Shown here: positions 7,790 through 13,042 of the stretch, piece by piece
Layout of the letters: each line of letters begins with the position of its first letter
Numbering within the stretch: the stretch's first letter is position 1
Assembly: GCA_002310995.1 (NCBI GenBank)
Contig: DBYV01000057.1
Span: forward strand, 1 to 13,042
DNA: 13,042 bases
Direction: 5' to 3'
From: a bacterium UBP6_UBA1177
GTDB lineage: Bacteria; UBP6; UBA1177
Program-made: the position numbers and the translations under genes
The notes under the pieces: model-generated
Databases searched by the model: none
What the model was told of the DNA's origin: nothing
What the model saw: the letters and a program-made list of their open reading frames with translations, nothing else

Positions 7790-8203
7790 ATGCAACGGGA
7801 TATAAATGTTGCTGACATAAGGGCTGAATCTACCGAACACGTCAGCAAATTAGGCTACGAGGAGCTCTCCGTTATCTTAGCAGCTGCCAAAGAAAAGCTT
7901 CCCCGGCTGGTTGCACGCTATGCCAAGGAGATGGGTGTCTCCTATGAAAAGGTCTTCGTGAAAACCCAGAAAACGCGGTGGGGCTCTTGTTCAAGCAAGG
8001 GAAACATCAACCTGAACTGCCTGTTGATGAGTATTCCTGCCTATGTCAGGAAATATGTCATCGTGCACGAGCTTGCTCACAGGAAGGAAATGAACCACTC
8101 TGAACGATTCTGGAAAGTGGTCGCCGATGAGATGCCAGAATACAAGAAAGCGGTCAAGTGGCTTAAGAAAAACGGGGATTCCCTTATTGGAAGATTGCCG
8201 TAA
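7790..8203 (+). CDS. Minimal YgjP/DUF45-type zinc metallopeptidase, co-translated with the restriction operon
   Basis: The start lies one base after the stop of the methylase-specificity fusion, so translation is almost certainly coupled. The 137-residue protein carries TRWGSCSSKGNINLN (62-76) and the zinc site HELAH (93-97), with a likely third ligand at H103 in NHSERFW. This is the signature of the YgjP/COG1451 (DUF45, M48-like, SprT-related) family. Typical YgjP proteins are about 230 residues; here the N-terminal half is missing and only the catalytic core with a short helical lead remains, yet all predicted zinc ligands are present. Such genes are found beside type I systems in other genomes, from general knowledge, but their substrate is not known to me. 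Possible roles are processing or turnover of Hsd subunits. That is inference. Confidence 0.87.
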   Translation: MQRDINVADIRAESTEHVSKLGYEELSVILAAAKEKLPRLVARYAKEMGVSYEKVFVKTQKTRWGSCSSKGNINLNCLLMSIPAYVRKYVIVHELAHRKEMNHSERFWKVVADEMPEYKKAVKWLKKNGDSLIGRLP

Positions 8204-8220
8204 GATAATCGTTGCCAAAC

Positions 8221-8285
8221 AAACCCCATCTTGAATCCAAAAATTCCATCATCAAGTTGAAACCCGAGTGAATTTATTGGGGAAT
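8221..8285 (+). repeat. Left copy of a degenerate direct repeat flanking the dinD-like unit
   Basis: This copy aligns in the same orientation with 9521-9588. Both begin AAACCCC and end with a well-kept core. The core is TTGAAACC, an optional C, GA, one variable base, TGAATTTATTGG, one variable base, then GAAT. Over the 29-column core I count 26 identical positions, one gap and two mismatches. The middle part is more diverged. It begins 17 bases after the peptidase stop codon. Confidence 0.7.
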
Positions 8286-8290
8286 ATGTT

Positions 8291-8331
8291 CAAGGTGCAA
8301 AATTTGTACCTTGGAAAACAGCCGATTTTTT
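8291..8331 (+). terminator. Candidate terminator hairpin after the restriction operon
   Basis: Arms CAAGGTGCAAA (8291-8301) and TTTGTACCTTG (8303-8313) pair with one G-T mismatch (a wobble in RNA) around a single base. A run of six T residues (8326-8331) follows, but 12 bases later, which is farther than in a standard intrinsic terminator. It may terminate the hsd operon inefficiently or be an unrelated structure. Confidence 0.35.
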
Positions 8332-8403
8332 CTAAAAAACTCTTTTGTTACTTTCTTAAAATGCGTAAAATCTTTCGTGTTTTCAGATGCATAGCTGAAT
8401 CGG

Positions 8404-8430
8404 ATCATCTTATTGAGTCAATAAGATGAT
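8404..8430. repeat. Palindrome copy 1 (variant, upstream of the dinD-like gene)
   Basis: Arms of 13 bases, ATCATCTTATTGA (8404-8416) and its exact complement (8418-8430), surround one G. It is related to the palindromes at 8833-8860 and 9490-9517: the core TTATTGA-(C)-GTCAATAA is shared, but the central C of the CG dinucleotide is missing. It lies 110 bases upstream of the -35 box of the dinD-like gene. Confidence 0.85.
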
Positions 8431-8540
8431 AATTGTATGACCGCAAACAATTTTTGTGTTTTTAAACTGAGTATTTGAATTGCAAAAATACAATATTTTT
8501 ATTGTTTGGATGGCAAAACTTTATTTATTAGTAAATATTT

Positions 8541-8569
8541 TTGACTTTATACAAGCAAGATTGTAAAAT
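8541..8569 (+). promoter_or_regulatory. Promoter of the dinD-like gene
   Basis: TTGACT (8541-8546) and TAAAAT (8564-8569) are exactly 17 bases apart in AT-rich DNA. Transcription would start near 8576, about 70 bases before the ATG. I looked for a LexA box of the CTG-N10-CAG or GAAC-N4-GTTC type around it and did not see one, so SOS control is not supported here. Confidence 0.6.
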
Positions 8570-8645
8570 TATGTTGCAATAATTGTTTTAAATGTGAAAG
8601 TGTAAACTGAAAAATGTAATAAACATTGGCGGTGAGGGAGACAAA

Positions 8646-9473
8646 ATGAAAAGTGAAGAAATCGAAAACTTGTTTCAAAAGTACGAAAATGCGGTTTGTA
8701 TGATTGAGGAGACTGAATGCTGGAGTGCCAGAGACCTGCAAAAACTATTCGGATACACTCTTTGGCAGAATTTCTGCAAAGTTATTGATAAAGCCAAAGA
8801 GGCTTGTGAAAATGTGGGACAACCAATTTCAGACCATTTTATTGACGTCAATAAAATGGTTCTTGTTGGCTCTGGAGCTGAAAGAGATGTGAGTGATATC
8901 ATGCTTACGCGCTATGCCTGTTATCTTGTGGCTCAGAACGGTGATCCGAGAAAACCGCAGATTGCTTTTGCTCAGACTTATTTTGCCGTTCAGACTCGCC
9001 GTGCCGAGTTGATAGAACAACGACTCTTGGAAGTAGAACGGATCAAAGCTCGGGCAAAATTACAGGAAACAGAGAAAAAACTTTCCGGAATACTCTACGA
9101 ACGCGGGGTGAATGACCAGACATTCGCAGTAATACGTTCAAAAGGGGATCAGGCACTTTTTCGTCTAAGTACAAATATGATGAAGCGCATAATGGGAATG
9201 CCTCAGACTCGTCCGCTTGCAGACTTTCTTCCAACAATAAGTATTAAGGCGAAGGATTTTGCTGCCGAAATGACAAGTCTTAATGTGCAGGCAAAAGATC
9301 TGCAAGGTGAGGATTCTATCACCCAAGAACATGTTGATAACAATGCCGCAGTCCGCAAAATGCTCGTTGAGCGCGGCATAATTCCTGAAGATCTGCCAGC
9401 GGCTGAGGATGTGAAAAAAGTGGAACGCCGCTTGGCAACAGAAGAGAAAAAGATAGCAAAAAATAAAAAATAG
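8646..9473 (+). CDS. DinD-like protein (DNA damage-inducible protein D family)
   Basis: The 275-residue product matches my memory of the DinD family over its whole length. It has CWSARDLQKLFGY (25-37), DHFIDVNKMV (63-72), GSGAERDV, LTRYACYLVAQNGDPRK, and AQTYFAVQTRRAELIEQR (109-126). The C-terminal region has IRSKGDQALF, RPLADFLPT, KAKDFAAEMT, EHVDNN and LVERGIIPEDLPAAEDVKKVERR. E. coli dinD is damage-induced and has been reported to affect RecA filaments; the role of this branch is unclear, and such genes often sit near type I systems. The start is supported by GAGGGAG (8634-8640) 5 bases before the ATG and by a good promoter. The C-terminus is strongly basic. The gene has its own promoter and is separated from the hsd operon by 442 bases. 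Codons for residues 63-72 form a perfect DNA palindrome. Confidence 0.92.
   Translation: MKSEEIENLFQKYENAVCMIEETECWSARDLQKLFGYTLWQNFCKVIDKAKEACENVGQPISDHFIDVNKMVLVGSGAERDVSDIMLTRYACYLVAQNGDPRKPQIAFAQTYFAVQTRRAELIEQRLLEVERIKARAKLQETEKKLSGILYERGVNDQTFAVIRSKGDQALFRLSTNMMKRIMGMPQTRPLADFLPTISIKAKDFAAEMTSLNVQAKDLQGEDSITQEHVDNNAAVRKMLVERGIIPEDLPAAEDVKKVERRLATEEKKIAKNKK
8833..8860. repeat. Palindrome copy 2, perfect and inside the dinD-like coding sequence
   Basis: A perfect 28-bp palindrome with 14-base arms is centred on 8846/8847 (central 18 bases TTTATTGACGTCAATAAA). It encodes the HFIDVNKMV motif, so both strands read almost the same peptide. It matches 9490-9517 at 27 of 28 positions. Confidence 0.97.
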
Positions 9474-9489
9474 AGTGGCAAATTGTTAG

Positions 9490-9517
9490 ACCATTTTATT
9501 GACGTCAATAAGATGGT
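9490..9517. repeat. Palindrome copy 3, just downstream of the dinD-like gene
   Basis: This 28-bp inverted repeat starts 17 bases after the dinD-like stop codon. It has 14-base arms with one T-G mismatch (9495/9512), which would be a wobble pair in RNA. Including flanks, 30 of 31 bases are the same as the in-gene copy. Four T residues follow directly, so it could also work as a weak terminator. Confidence 0.95.
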
Positions 9518-9520
9518 TTT

Positions 9521-9588
9521 AAACCCCTCGAATTCGATGGGGTTGGAATTCGACATCAGGTTGAAACCGATTGAATTTATTGGTGAAT
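9521..9588 (+). repeat. Right copy of the degenerate direct repeat, containing a second palindrome
   Basis: This is the right partner of 8221-8285, with the core at 9561-9588. Its left part (9522-9544) is itself a hairpin: AACCCC, then the 10-base palindrome TCGAATTCGA, an unpaired T, then GGGGTT. The left copy lacks this symmetry, so the palindrome has decayed there or arose here. Confidence 0.7.
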
Positions 9589-9615
9589 TAGCTCTTGAAA
9601 CCGACACACGCCCCA

Positions 9616-9630
9616 GTCAGCATAGCTGAC
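9616..9630. repeat. Short inverted repeat GTCAGC-ATA-GCTGAC
   Basis: A perfect 6-bp stem with a 3-base loop. It includes GCATAGCTGA, which also occurs at 8389-8398 near the left direct repeat, so it may belong to the same repeated flank. Confidence 0.5.
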
Positions 9631-9696
9631 AGCGCATCAACTTGCCACTAGCAACTTGATTCTAGCTTAGAGGGGCAATAGAAAGCCCTGAAACCT

Positions 9697-9713
9697 GCGG
9701 GCGAGCCGCCCGC
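9697..9713. repeat. GC-rich hairpin between the convergent dinD-like and COG2509 genes
   Basis: GCGGGCG and CGCCCGC form a perfect 7-bp stem around AGC. A smaller stem GGGC/GCCC (9673-9676 / 9685-9688) lies beside it. The hairpin sits 19 bases past the end of the minus-strand COG2509 gene. It could stop or stabilise that transcript, but no T tract follows on either strand, so a standard intrinsic terminator is not shown. Confidence 0.55.
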
Positions 9714-9731
9714 GCTCCGACAAAACAGATG

Positions 9732-11267
9732 TTAAACCGACGCGATCTTCATTGCGATCTTGATCCCGTCGGCGGCGCTTGAGATTATTCCGCCGGAATA
9801 TCCGCTTCCTTCGCCACAGATGTAGAGATTTGTGAACGGTGCGGCTGTAAGATCTTGATTTCTCAGGCATTTTATTGGAGCTGAAGTCTTGCTTTCCAGT
9901 CCCATGGCGATACCGTTTTCAAAGCAGTCGAGTTTTTTGCAGAAGATTTCAAGTCCTTTTTTCAATCTTTCAAAAACTATCTGCGGGAAAAATTCGCTTA
10001 AATCTGCCGGAATAAGGCTGAACGAAAAGCTTGATTCTGGAAGTTTCGCATTTTTTTTGCCGTGGATTATGTCTGAAATTCTCTCGGCAGGAATGTCGAA
10101 TGAATTCCGTAAGTTATAGAATTTGTGCTCCATGTTTTCAAGCAGATCCAGTGCAGTTCCCGCTGAAATTTCCTTACCTGTGAGTTCGTCAAGCGAAAAA
10201 GGCGTGACGACTGCACTGTTTGCGAATCTGCCGTTTCTGGCATAGTTCGACATGCCGTTTACGACTGACGAAATTTCATCCGGCGCAGACTGGACGACTC
10301 TTCCGCCGGGACACATGCAGAAAGTGAACGCATGTCCCGGACCGCAGTCGGCTGTCAGGTGATATTCGGCTGCTTTTACGCCGGGAAGAGAGCGTTTCCG
10401 CCACATCGAAAAGTTGAGTTCTTCCTGAAGATGTTCGACTCTGAAACCTATCGCAAAAGGTTTCGTTGAGAATAAAACTCCGTTTGAAATCAATAACTTA
10501 TAAAGTTTGAACGAACTGTGGCCGTTTGCGAAAATAAAGTAGTCTCCTTCGATTTTTCCAGTCGATTTTCCTGAAATTCCGACTGACTTTATTCTGTCAC
10601 CGCTTTTGAAAATTTCAGTGACTTCGCTTTCAAAAATGACTTTGCCGCCGAGTTCCTTAAACTCGGAAATTATTGCCGGAATGATTTTTTTGAGGTTGTC
10701 GCTTCCCACATGAGGATAAGTTTCGTAAGCGATTTCTTCGGGTGCTCCGGCTTTTATAAATGTGTCAAAAATGAAATCTTTTTCAAGGCTTATAGTTTTT
10801 GTTCTGCTTGTAAGTTTGCCGTCGCTGAATGTTCCTGCACCTCCTTCTCCGAAGCAGTAGCCGCCGAAAAAGTCGAAAGTTCCCGTTTTTTCGAATTCGG
10901 AAATTTTTTCTTTTCTTTTTGCGACTTCAGCCCCTTTTTCGATGATCGTGACTGAAAATCCAGCTTTCTGCAGAACGAGAGATGCGAAAATTCCTGCCGG
11001 GCCGCAGCCTGTGACGATAACTTTTTTTTCGGTCTGTCTTTCAGGGATTTCCAATTTCTGTATTTCAGGCGGATTTCCTGAGATATTTTCGGAAGTTACG
11101 CCGATTTTTGTCAGAAAGTGGATGTCTCGCTTGTTCCTTGCGTCAAGGCTTCGTCTGATGATCTTGAATGAAAAATTTTTGTCGGAAATCTCTTCCGCAA
11201 TCCTTTTTCTGAGCAGATTTTCCGAATAATCTGTCGGAAGTTTCAAAGTTATTTCGGCGTATCCCAT
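9732..11267 (-). CDS. FAD-dependent dehydrogenase of the COG2509 type, substrate unknown
   Basis: The 511-residue protein has a short N-terminal domain (1-80, with RRSLDARNKRDIHF). A Rossmann FAD/NAD-binding fold follows: VTGCGPAG (85-92) and an acidic residue ending the second strand (E110). The family stretch FGEGGAGTFSDGKL (139-152) comes next. The C-terminal flavin-contact motif is YICGEGSGYSGGIISSAADG, at about 483-502. The GxGxxG motif is present as GCGPAG. This is the full-length architecture of the uncharacterised COG2509 dehydrogenases, which are common in anaerobes and cyanobacteria; the reaction is not known. It is probably cytoplasmic, with no signal peptide. It is transcribed away from the nitroreductase and toward the accessory island. 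The ATG is preceded by a GCGGGG box and a promoter is visible upstream. Confidence 0.93.
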   Translation of the reverse strand: MGYAEITLKLPTDYSENLLRKRIAEEISDKNFSFKIIRRSLDARNKRDIHFLTKIGVTSENISGNPPEIQKLEIPERQTEKKVIVTGCGPAGIFASLVLQKAGFSVTIIEKGAEVAKRKEKISEFEKTGTFDFFGGYCFGEGGAGTFSDGKLTSRTKTISLEKDFIFDTFIKAGAPEEIAYETYPHVGSDNLKKIIPAIISEFKELGGKVIFESEVTEIFKSGDRIKSVGISGKSTGKIEGDYFIFANGHSSFKLYKLLISNGVLFSTKPFAIGFRVEHLQEELNFSMWRKRSLPGVKAAEYHLTADCGPGHAFTFCMCPGGRVVQSAPDEISSVVNGMSNYARNGRFANSAVVTPFSLDELTGKEISAGTALDLLENMEHKFYNLRNSFDIPAERISDIIHGKKNAKLPESSFSFSLIPADLSEFFPQIVFERLKKGLEIFCKKLDCFENGIAMGLESKTSAPIKCLRNQDLTAAPFTNLYICGEGSGYSGGIISSAADGIKIAMKIASV

Positions 11268-11297
11268 AATTCCCCGCAGAGCTAAGCAAAACGCGGA

Positions 11298-11326
11298 ATT
11301 TTAAAAATCTGCACTGCAAAAATCAA
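11298..11326 (-). promoter_or_regulatory. Promoter of the COG2509-type dehydrogenase
   Basis: On the minus strand, TTGATT (11326-11321) and TAAAAT (11303-11298) are 17 bases apart, giving a leader of roughly 25 bases before the ATG at 11267. It is back to back with the nitroreductase promoter; the two -35 boxes are only 9 bases apart. Confidence 0.5.
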
Positions 11327-11335
11327 ATTTCTCTG

Positions 11336-11363
11336 TTGACATTGTTCAGTGATAAATTAAATT
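11336..11363 (+). promoter_or_regulatory. Promoter of the nitroreductase gene
   Basis: A perfect TTGACA (11336-11341) is followed after 16 bases by TAAATT (11358-11363), a 4-of-6 match. The arrangement is divergent with the dehydrogenase promoter, so a regulator bound between them could act on both genes. Confidence 0.45.
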
Positions 11364-11394
11364 TGAAAGTCATTATTCTTTTTTGGAGGACAAT

Positions 11395-11997
11395 ATGAAA
11401 AAGATCGTTTTTTTGGCAGTTTTGCTGAGTTTTTTCTCAGTTTTCGGAGGTGAAAAGATGGGCAACGAGACAACGAAAACCATTTTCAGCAGAAAGAGTG
11501 TCAGGAACTATGTCGAGGCGCAGATTTCGCCTGAAACTCTCGAATTTCTGGTAAAAGCGGGAATGGCAGCTCCTTCCGCTATCGACAGAAGACCGTGGGA
11601 ATTTATCATCATCAACGATAAAGCCGTTGTAAAAAAGCTAAACGACGCCCTTCCTTCGGCAAAAATGGCGGAAAAGGCAGGACATGCGATAGTTGTTGCC
11701 GGAAATATCGAAAAACAGGCCGGCGGAAAGGATTCGACTTTCTGGATCATGGACTGCAGTGCGGCGGTTCAGAACATTCTTCTTGCAACTGAATCGCTTG
11801 GTCTCGGAGCTGTCTGGACTGCGGTTTATCCGAATCCTGACAGGATGAAACCTGTAATCGAGACTCTCGGACTTCCTTCAAATATCGTTCCGCTCGCATT
11901 TATTCCAGTCGGAAAACCAGATGGAAGCGACAAACCCAAAGACAAGTTCGACAAGGAAAAAATTCACTGGAATCACTGGTCGAAAAAGGCAAAATAG
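11395..11997 (+). CDS. Nitroreductase-family flavoprotein with an optional signal peptide
   Basis: The 200-residue protein is an FMN-dependent nitroreductase-like oxidoreductase. Family features are FSRKSVRNY (31-39), AAPSAIDRRPWEFIII (from about 49), the central DCSAAVQNILLATESLGLGAVWT, and the late IPVGKP. It probably reduces small electrophiles with NAD(P)H; the substrate is unknown. Two starts are plausible. ATG 11395 has GGAGGA 4 bases upstream and adds MKKIVFLAVLLSFFSVFGG, which looks like a signal peptide or anchor. ATG 11458 (residue 22) has its own excellent GGAGGTG (11446-11452) and would give a cytoplasmic enzyme of 179 residues starting just before the conserved domain. No lipobox cysteine is present. 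A TTG at 11383 is inside the first ribosome site and is rejected. The neighbour upstream is divergent and the one downstream is convergent, so it is monocistronic. Confidence 0.92.
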   Translation: MKKIVFLAVLLSFFSVFGGEKMGNETTKTIFSRKSVRNYVEAQISPETLEFLVKAGMAAPSAIDRRPWEFIIINDKAVVKKLNDALPSAKMAEKAGHAIVVAGNIEKQAGGKDSTFWIMDCSAAVQNILLATESLGLGAVWTAVYPNPDRMKPVIETLGLPSNIVPLAFIPVGKPDGSDKPKDKFDKEKIHWNHWSKKAK

Positions 11998-12055
11998 TAA
12001 CGTTAAAAAATTCGTTTAAGACTCTTTAAGATTTACCAATTCAAAAGTTTGGTAC

Positions 12056-13042
12056 TTATTTCAGCATCTCGTCGCCGGAGAAGTCACGGTAAAGGGTGAG
12101 CTGGTCAAGGATGAAGTCGTATTCGTGCGAATTGTCAACGATGATTTCGGACAAAATTTTGCCGAGACCGCTGCCGATCATATAGCCCTGTCCGCACATA
12201 CCGGTTGCAAGGAACATATTTTCGACTTCTTTTGTTCTGCCGACGATCGGGAAACCGTCCGGAGTCATCGGGTAAAGACCGCGCCACGTCCTTCTGATGC
12301 GGATGTTGCGGAGTCTCGGATAGAGCGAAAGCATTCTTCCGACAACCTGCGGCATGAAGTTGCTCGTGTTGTCTATATCGGTCCCTTTGATCGAAGGTTT
12401 CGGGGTGATGCAGAAAACGAACTGACCTTCGTAGTTCTGGTAGAAGTAGTAGTTGAGCGAAATCGCGTCGGGTCTGATGTCAACGACCATCGGACGGAGG
12501 AAATATTCGACCGGCTCGGTGATTCCGCCTTCGTGACAGTCCGGATAAACCGGGATGTCAACTCCGCACATTTCACCGATCTCGCGGCTGAAAGGACCCG
12601 CAGCGTTGATAATGAGGTCTGCGCAGTAGGTCTCTTTGTCGGTTTTGACAGAAACGATTTTTCCCCCTTTGACTTCCATCGAAACGACTTTTTCGTGAAA
12701 GTTGAACTCAGCTCCGCACTCGCGTGCCAGTTTGTAGAAAGCGCCTGTCGTCTTGAGCGGGGAAGCACTTCCGTCGTTCGGCGAGAATGTTCCGCCTCTA
12801 AGTCCTTCGGGGCGTATTCCGGGAACTCTTTCCTTGATTTCTTCAGCCGAAACCCAGTCGATATTGAGCCCCATGCTCTTCTGGAGTTTGAGAAGCTCTT
12901 TCAGATTTTTCTCGGTCTGTTCTTCGAAGATCGGGTAGATGTATCCGCCTTCGACCCAGTCAACATCGATGCCGTGGTTTTCTTTCATGTGGCTGATCTC
13001 GTTGATCGAAACAGCGCAGATCTTGATTTTCGCGGGATCGCT
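12056..13042 (-). CDS. FAD-dependent amino acid/amine oxidoreductase, DAO family (N-terminus outside window)
   Basis: The frame is open to the right edge of the window, so the true start and the N-terminal GxGxxG flavin motif lie beyond it; an internal ATG at 12988 is not the start. The visible 328 residues are the middle and end of a DAO-family oxidase or dehydrogenase (relatives include sarcosine, glycine and dimethylglycine oxidoreductases). They include GGYIYPIFEE, the repeated-contact segment GTFSPNDGSASPLKTTGAFYKLARECGAE, and LIINAAGPFSREI. The C-terminal flavin-contact block is RGLYPMTPDGFPIVGR, followed by MFLATGMCGQGYMIGSGLGKIL. The substrate cannot be told. The stop lies 58 bases from the convergent nitroreductase stop, and I see no clear terminator in that gap. 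Confidence 0.92.
   Translation of the reverse strand, partial: SDPAKIKICAVSINEISHMKENHGIDVDWVEGGYIYPIFEEQTEKNLKELLKLQKSMGLNIDWVSAEEIKERVPGIRPEGLRGGTFSPNDGSASPLKTTGAFYKLARECGAEFNFHEKVVSMEVKGGKIVSVKTDKETYCADLIINAAGPFSREIGEMCGVDIPVYPDCHEGGITEPVEYFLRPMVVDIRPDAISLNYYFYQNYEGQFVFCITPKPSIKGTDIDNTSNFMPQVVGRMLSLYPRLRNIRIRRTWRGLYPMTPDGFPIVGRTKEVENMFLATGMCGQGYMIGSGLGKILSEIIVDNSHEYDFILDQLTLYRDFSGDEMLK

Larger units (their letters stand above)
8204..8645. other. 442-base AT-rich intergenic region with repeats, no convincing gene
   Basis: This gap separates the restriction operon from the dinD-like gene. It holds, in order, a degenerate direct repeat (8221-8285), an AT-rich hairpin (8291-8313), a 10-base motif GCATAGCTGA (8389-8398) shared with 9620-9629, a long palindrome (8404-8430) and a good promoter (8541-8569). 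The T-rich stretch 8322-8380 has no recognisable signal. I see no tRNA or protein-coding frame worth calling. Confidence 0.7.

Noticed and set aside
7690..7790. Frameshift or premature stop truncating a two-TRD HsdS
   Set aside because: The stop is followed one base later by a well-formed different gene, and no second TRD is visible in any frame downstream.
8541..8645. LexA/SOS box controlling the dinD-like gene
   Set aside because: Neither CTG-N10-CAG nor GAAC-N4-GTTC was found near the promoter; lineage-specific boxes cannot be excluded.
8833..8860. Palindrome as an element inserted into the dinD-like gene
   Set aside because: The encoded DHF-x-DVNKMV motif is, from memory, normal for this DinD branch, and the reading frame and length around it are family-like.
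8404..9588. CRISPR array or integron attC sites
   Set aside because: There are only three palindromes at uneven spacing (430 and 657 bases between starts), with a gene between them, and no attC-like paired boxes or cas/intI gene.
11383..11394. TTG start for the nitroreductase
   Set aside because: The TTG overlaps the GGAGGA ribosome site of the ATG at 11395 and has no site of its own.
12056..12988. Complete gene starting at the ATG at 12988
   Set aside because: The frame stays open for 18 more codons to the window edge and the N-terminal flavin-binding motif is missing, so the gene is partial.

Overview
The window is a stretch of bacterial chromosome in which ordinary metabolic genes flank a probable accessory (defence) island. 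The left edge holds the biotin carrier and the membrane beta subunit of a sodium-pumping biotin-dependent decarboxylase, which points to an anaerobic, fermentative bacterium using sodium bioenergetics. N-terminal signal peptides on two proteins and mixed, medium-GC codon use suggest a Gram-negative-type gut or sediment anaerobe. I cannot assign a phylum from the sequence alone.

Layout. (1) 1-2270: the decarboxylase operon, closed by a textbook terminator with a UUCG loop. (2) 2271-3060: AT-rich DNA with one small membrane-anchored protein resembling DUF6680. (3) 3101-8203: a tightly coupled forward operon with a type I restriction subunit HsdR, an in-frame fusion of the HsdM methylase to a half-size HsdS with a single target-recognition domain, and a minimal YgjP/DUF45-type zinc metallopeptidase. 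Its junctions are a 4-base overlap and a 1-base gap. (4) 8204-9730: a dinD-like gene in a repeat-rich setting. A perfect 28-bp palindrome lies inside the gene, near-copies lie on both sides, and degenerate direct repeats of about 65 bp bracket the unit. (5) 9732-13042: chromosomal-type genes again. These are a COG2509-type FAD dehydrogenase (minus), a divergent nitroreductase with an optional signal peptide (plus), and a partial DAO-family FAD oxidoreductase (minus).

Working model. HsdR and the methylase-specificity fusion would form a type I-like restriction-modification complex. Because each fusion carries one TRD, two copies would be needed to read a bipartite site, so the site is probably symmetric. 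The peptidase is co-translated with it and could process or turn over an Hsd subunit, but that is inference. DinD-family genes are often found near type I systems. Here the striking signal is the palindrome that coincides with the family's HF-DVNKM motif and recurs outside the gene, which could be an operator or another protein-binding or hairpin site. The most unusual items are the fusion, the coupled peptidase, the palindrome family, and the roughly 230-residue extracytoplasmic extension on the decarboxylase beta subunit.
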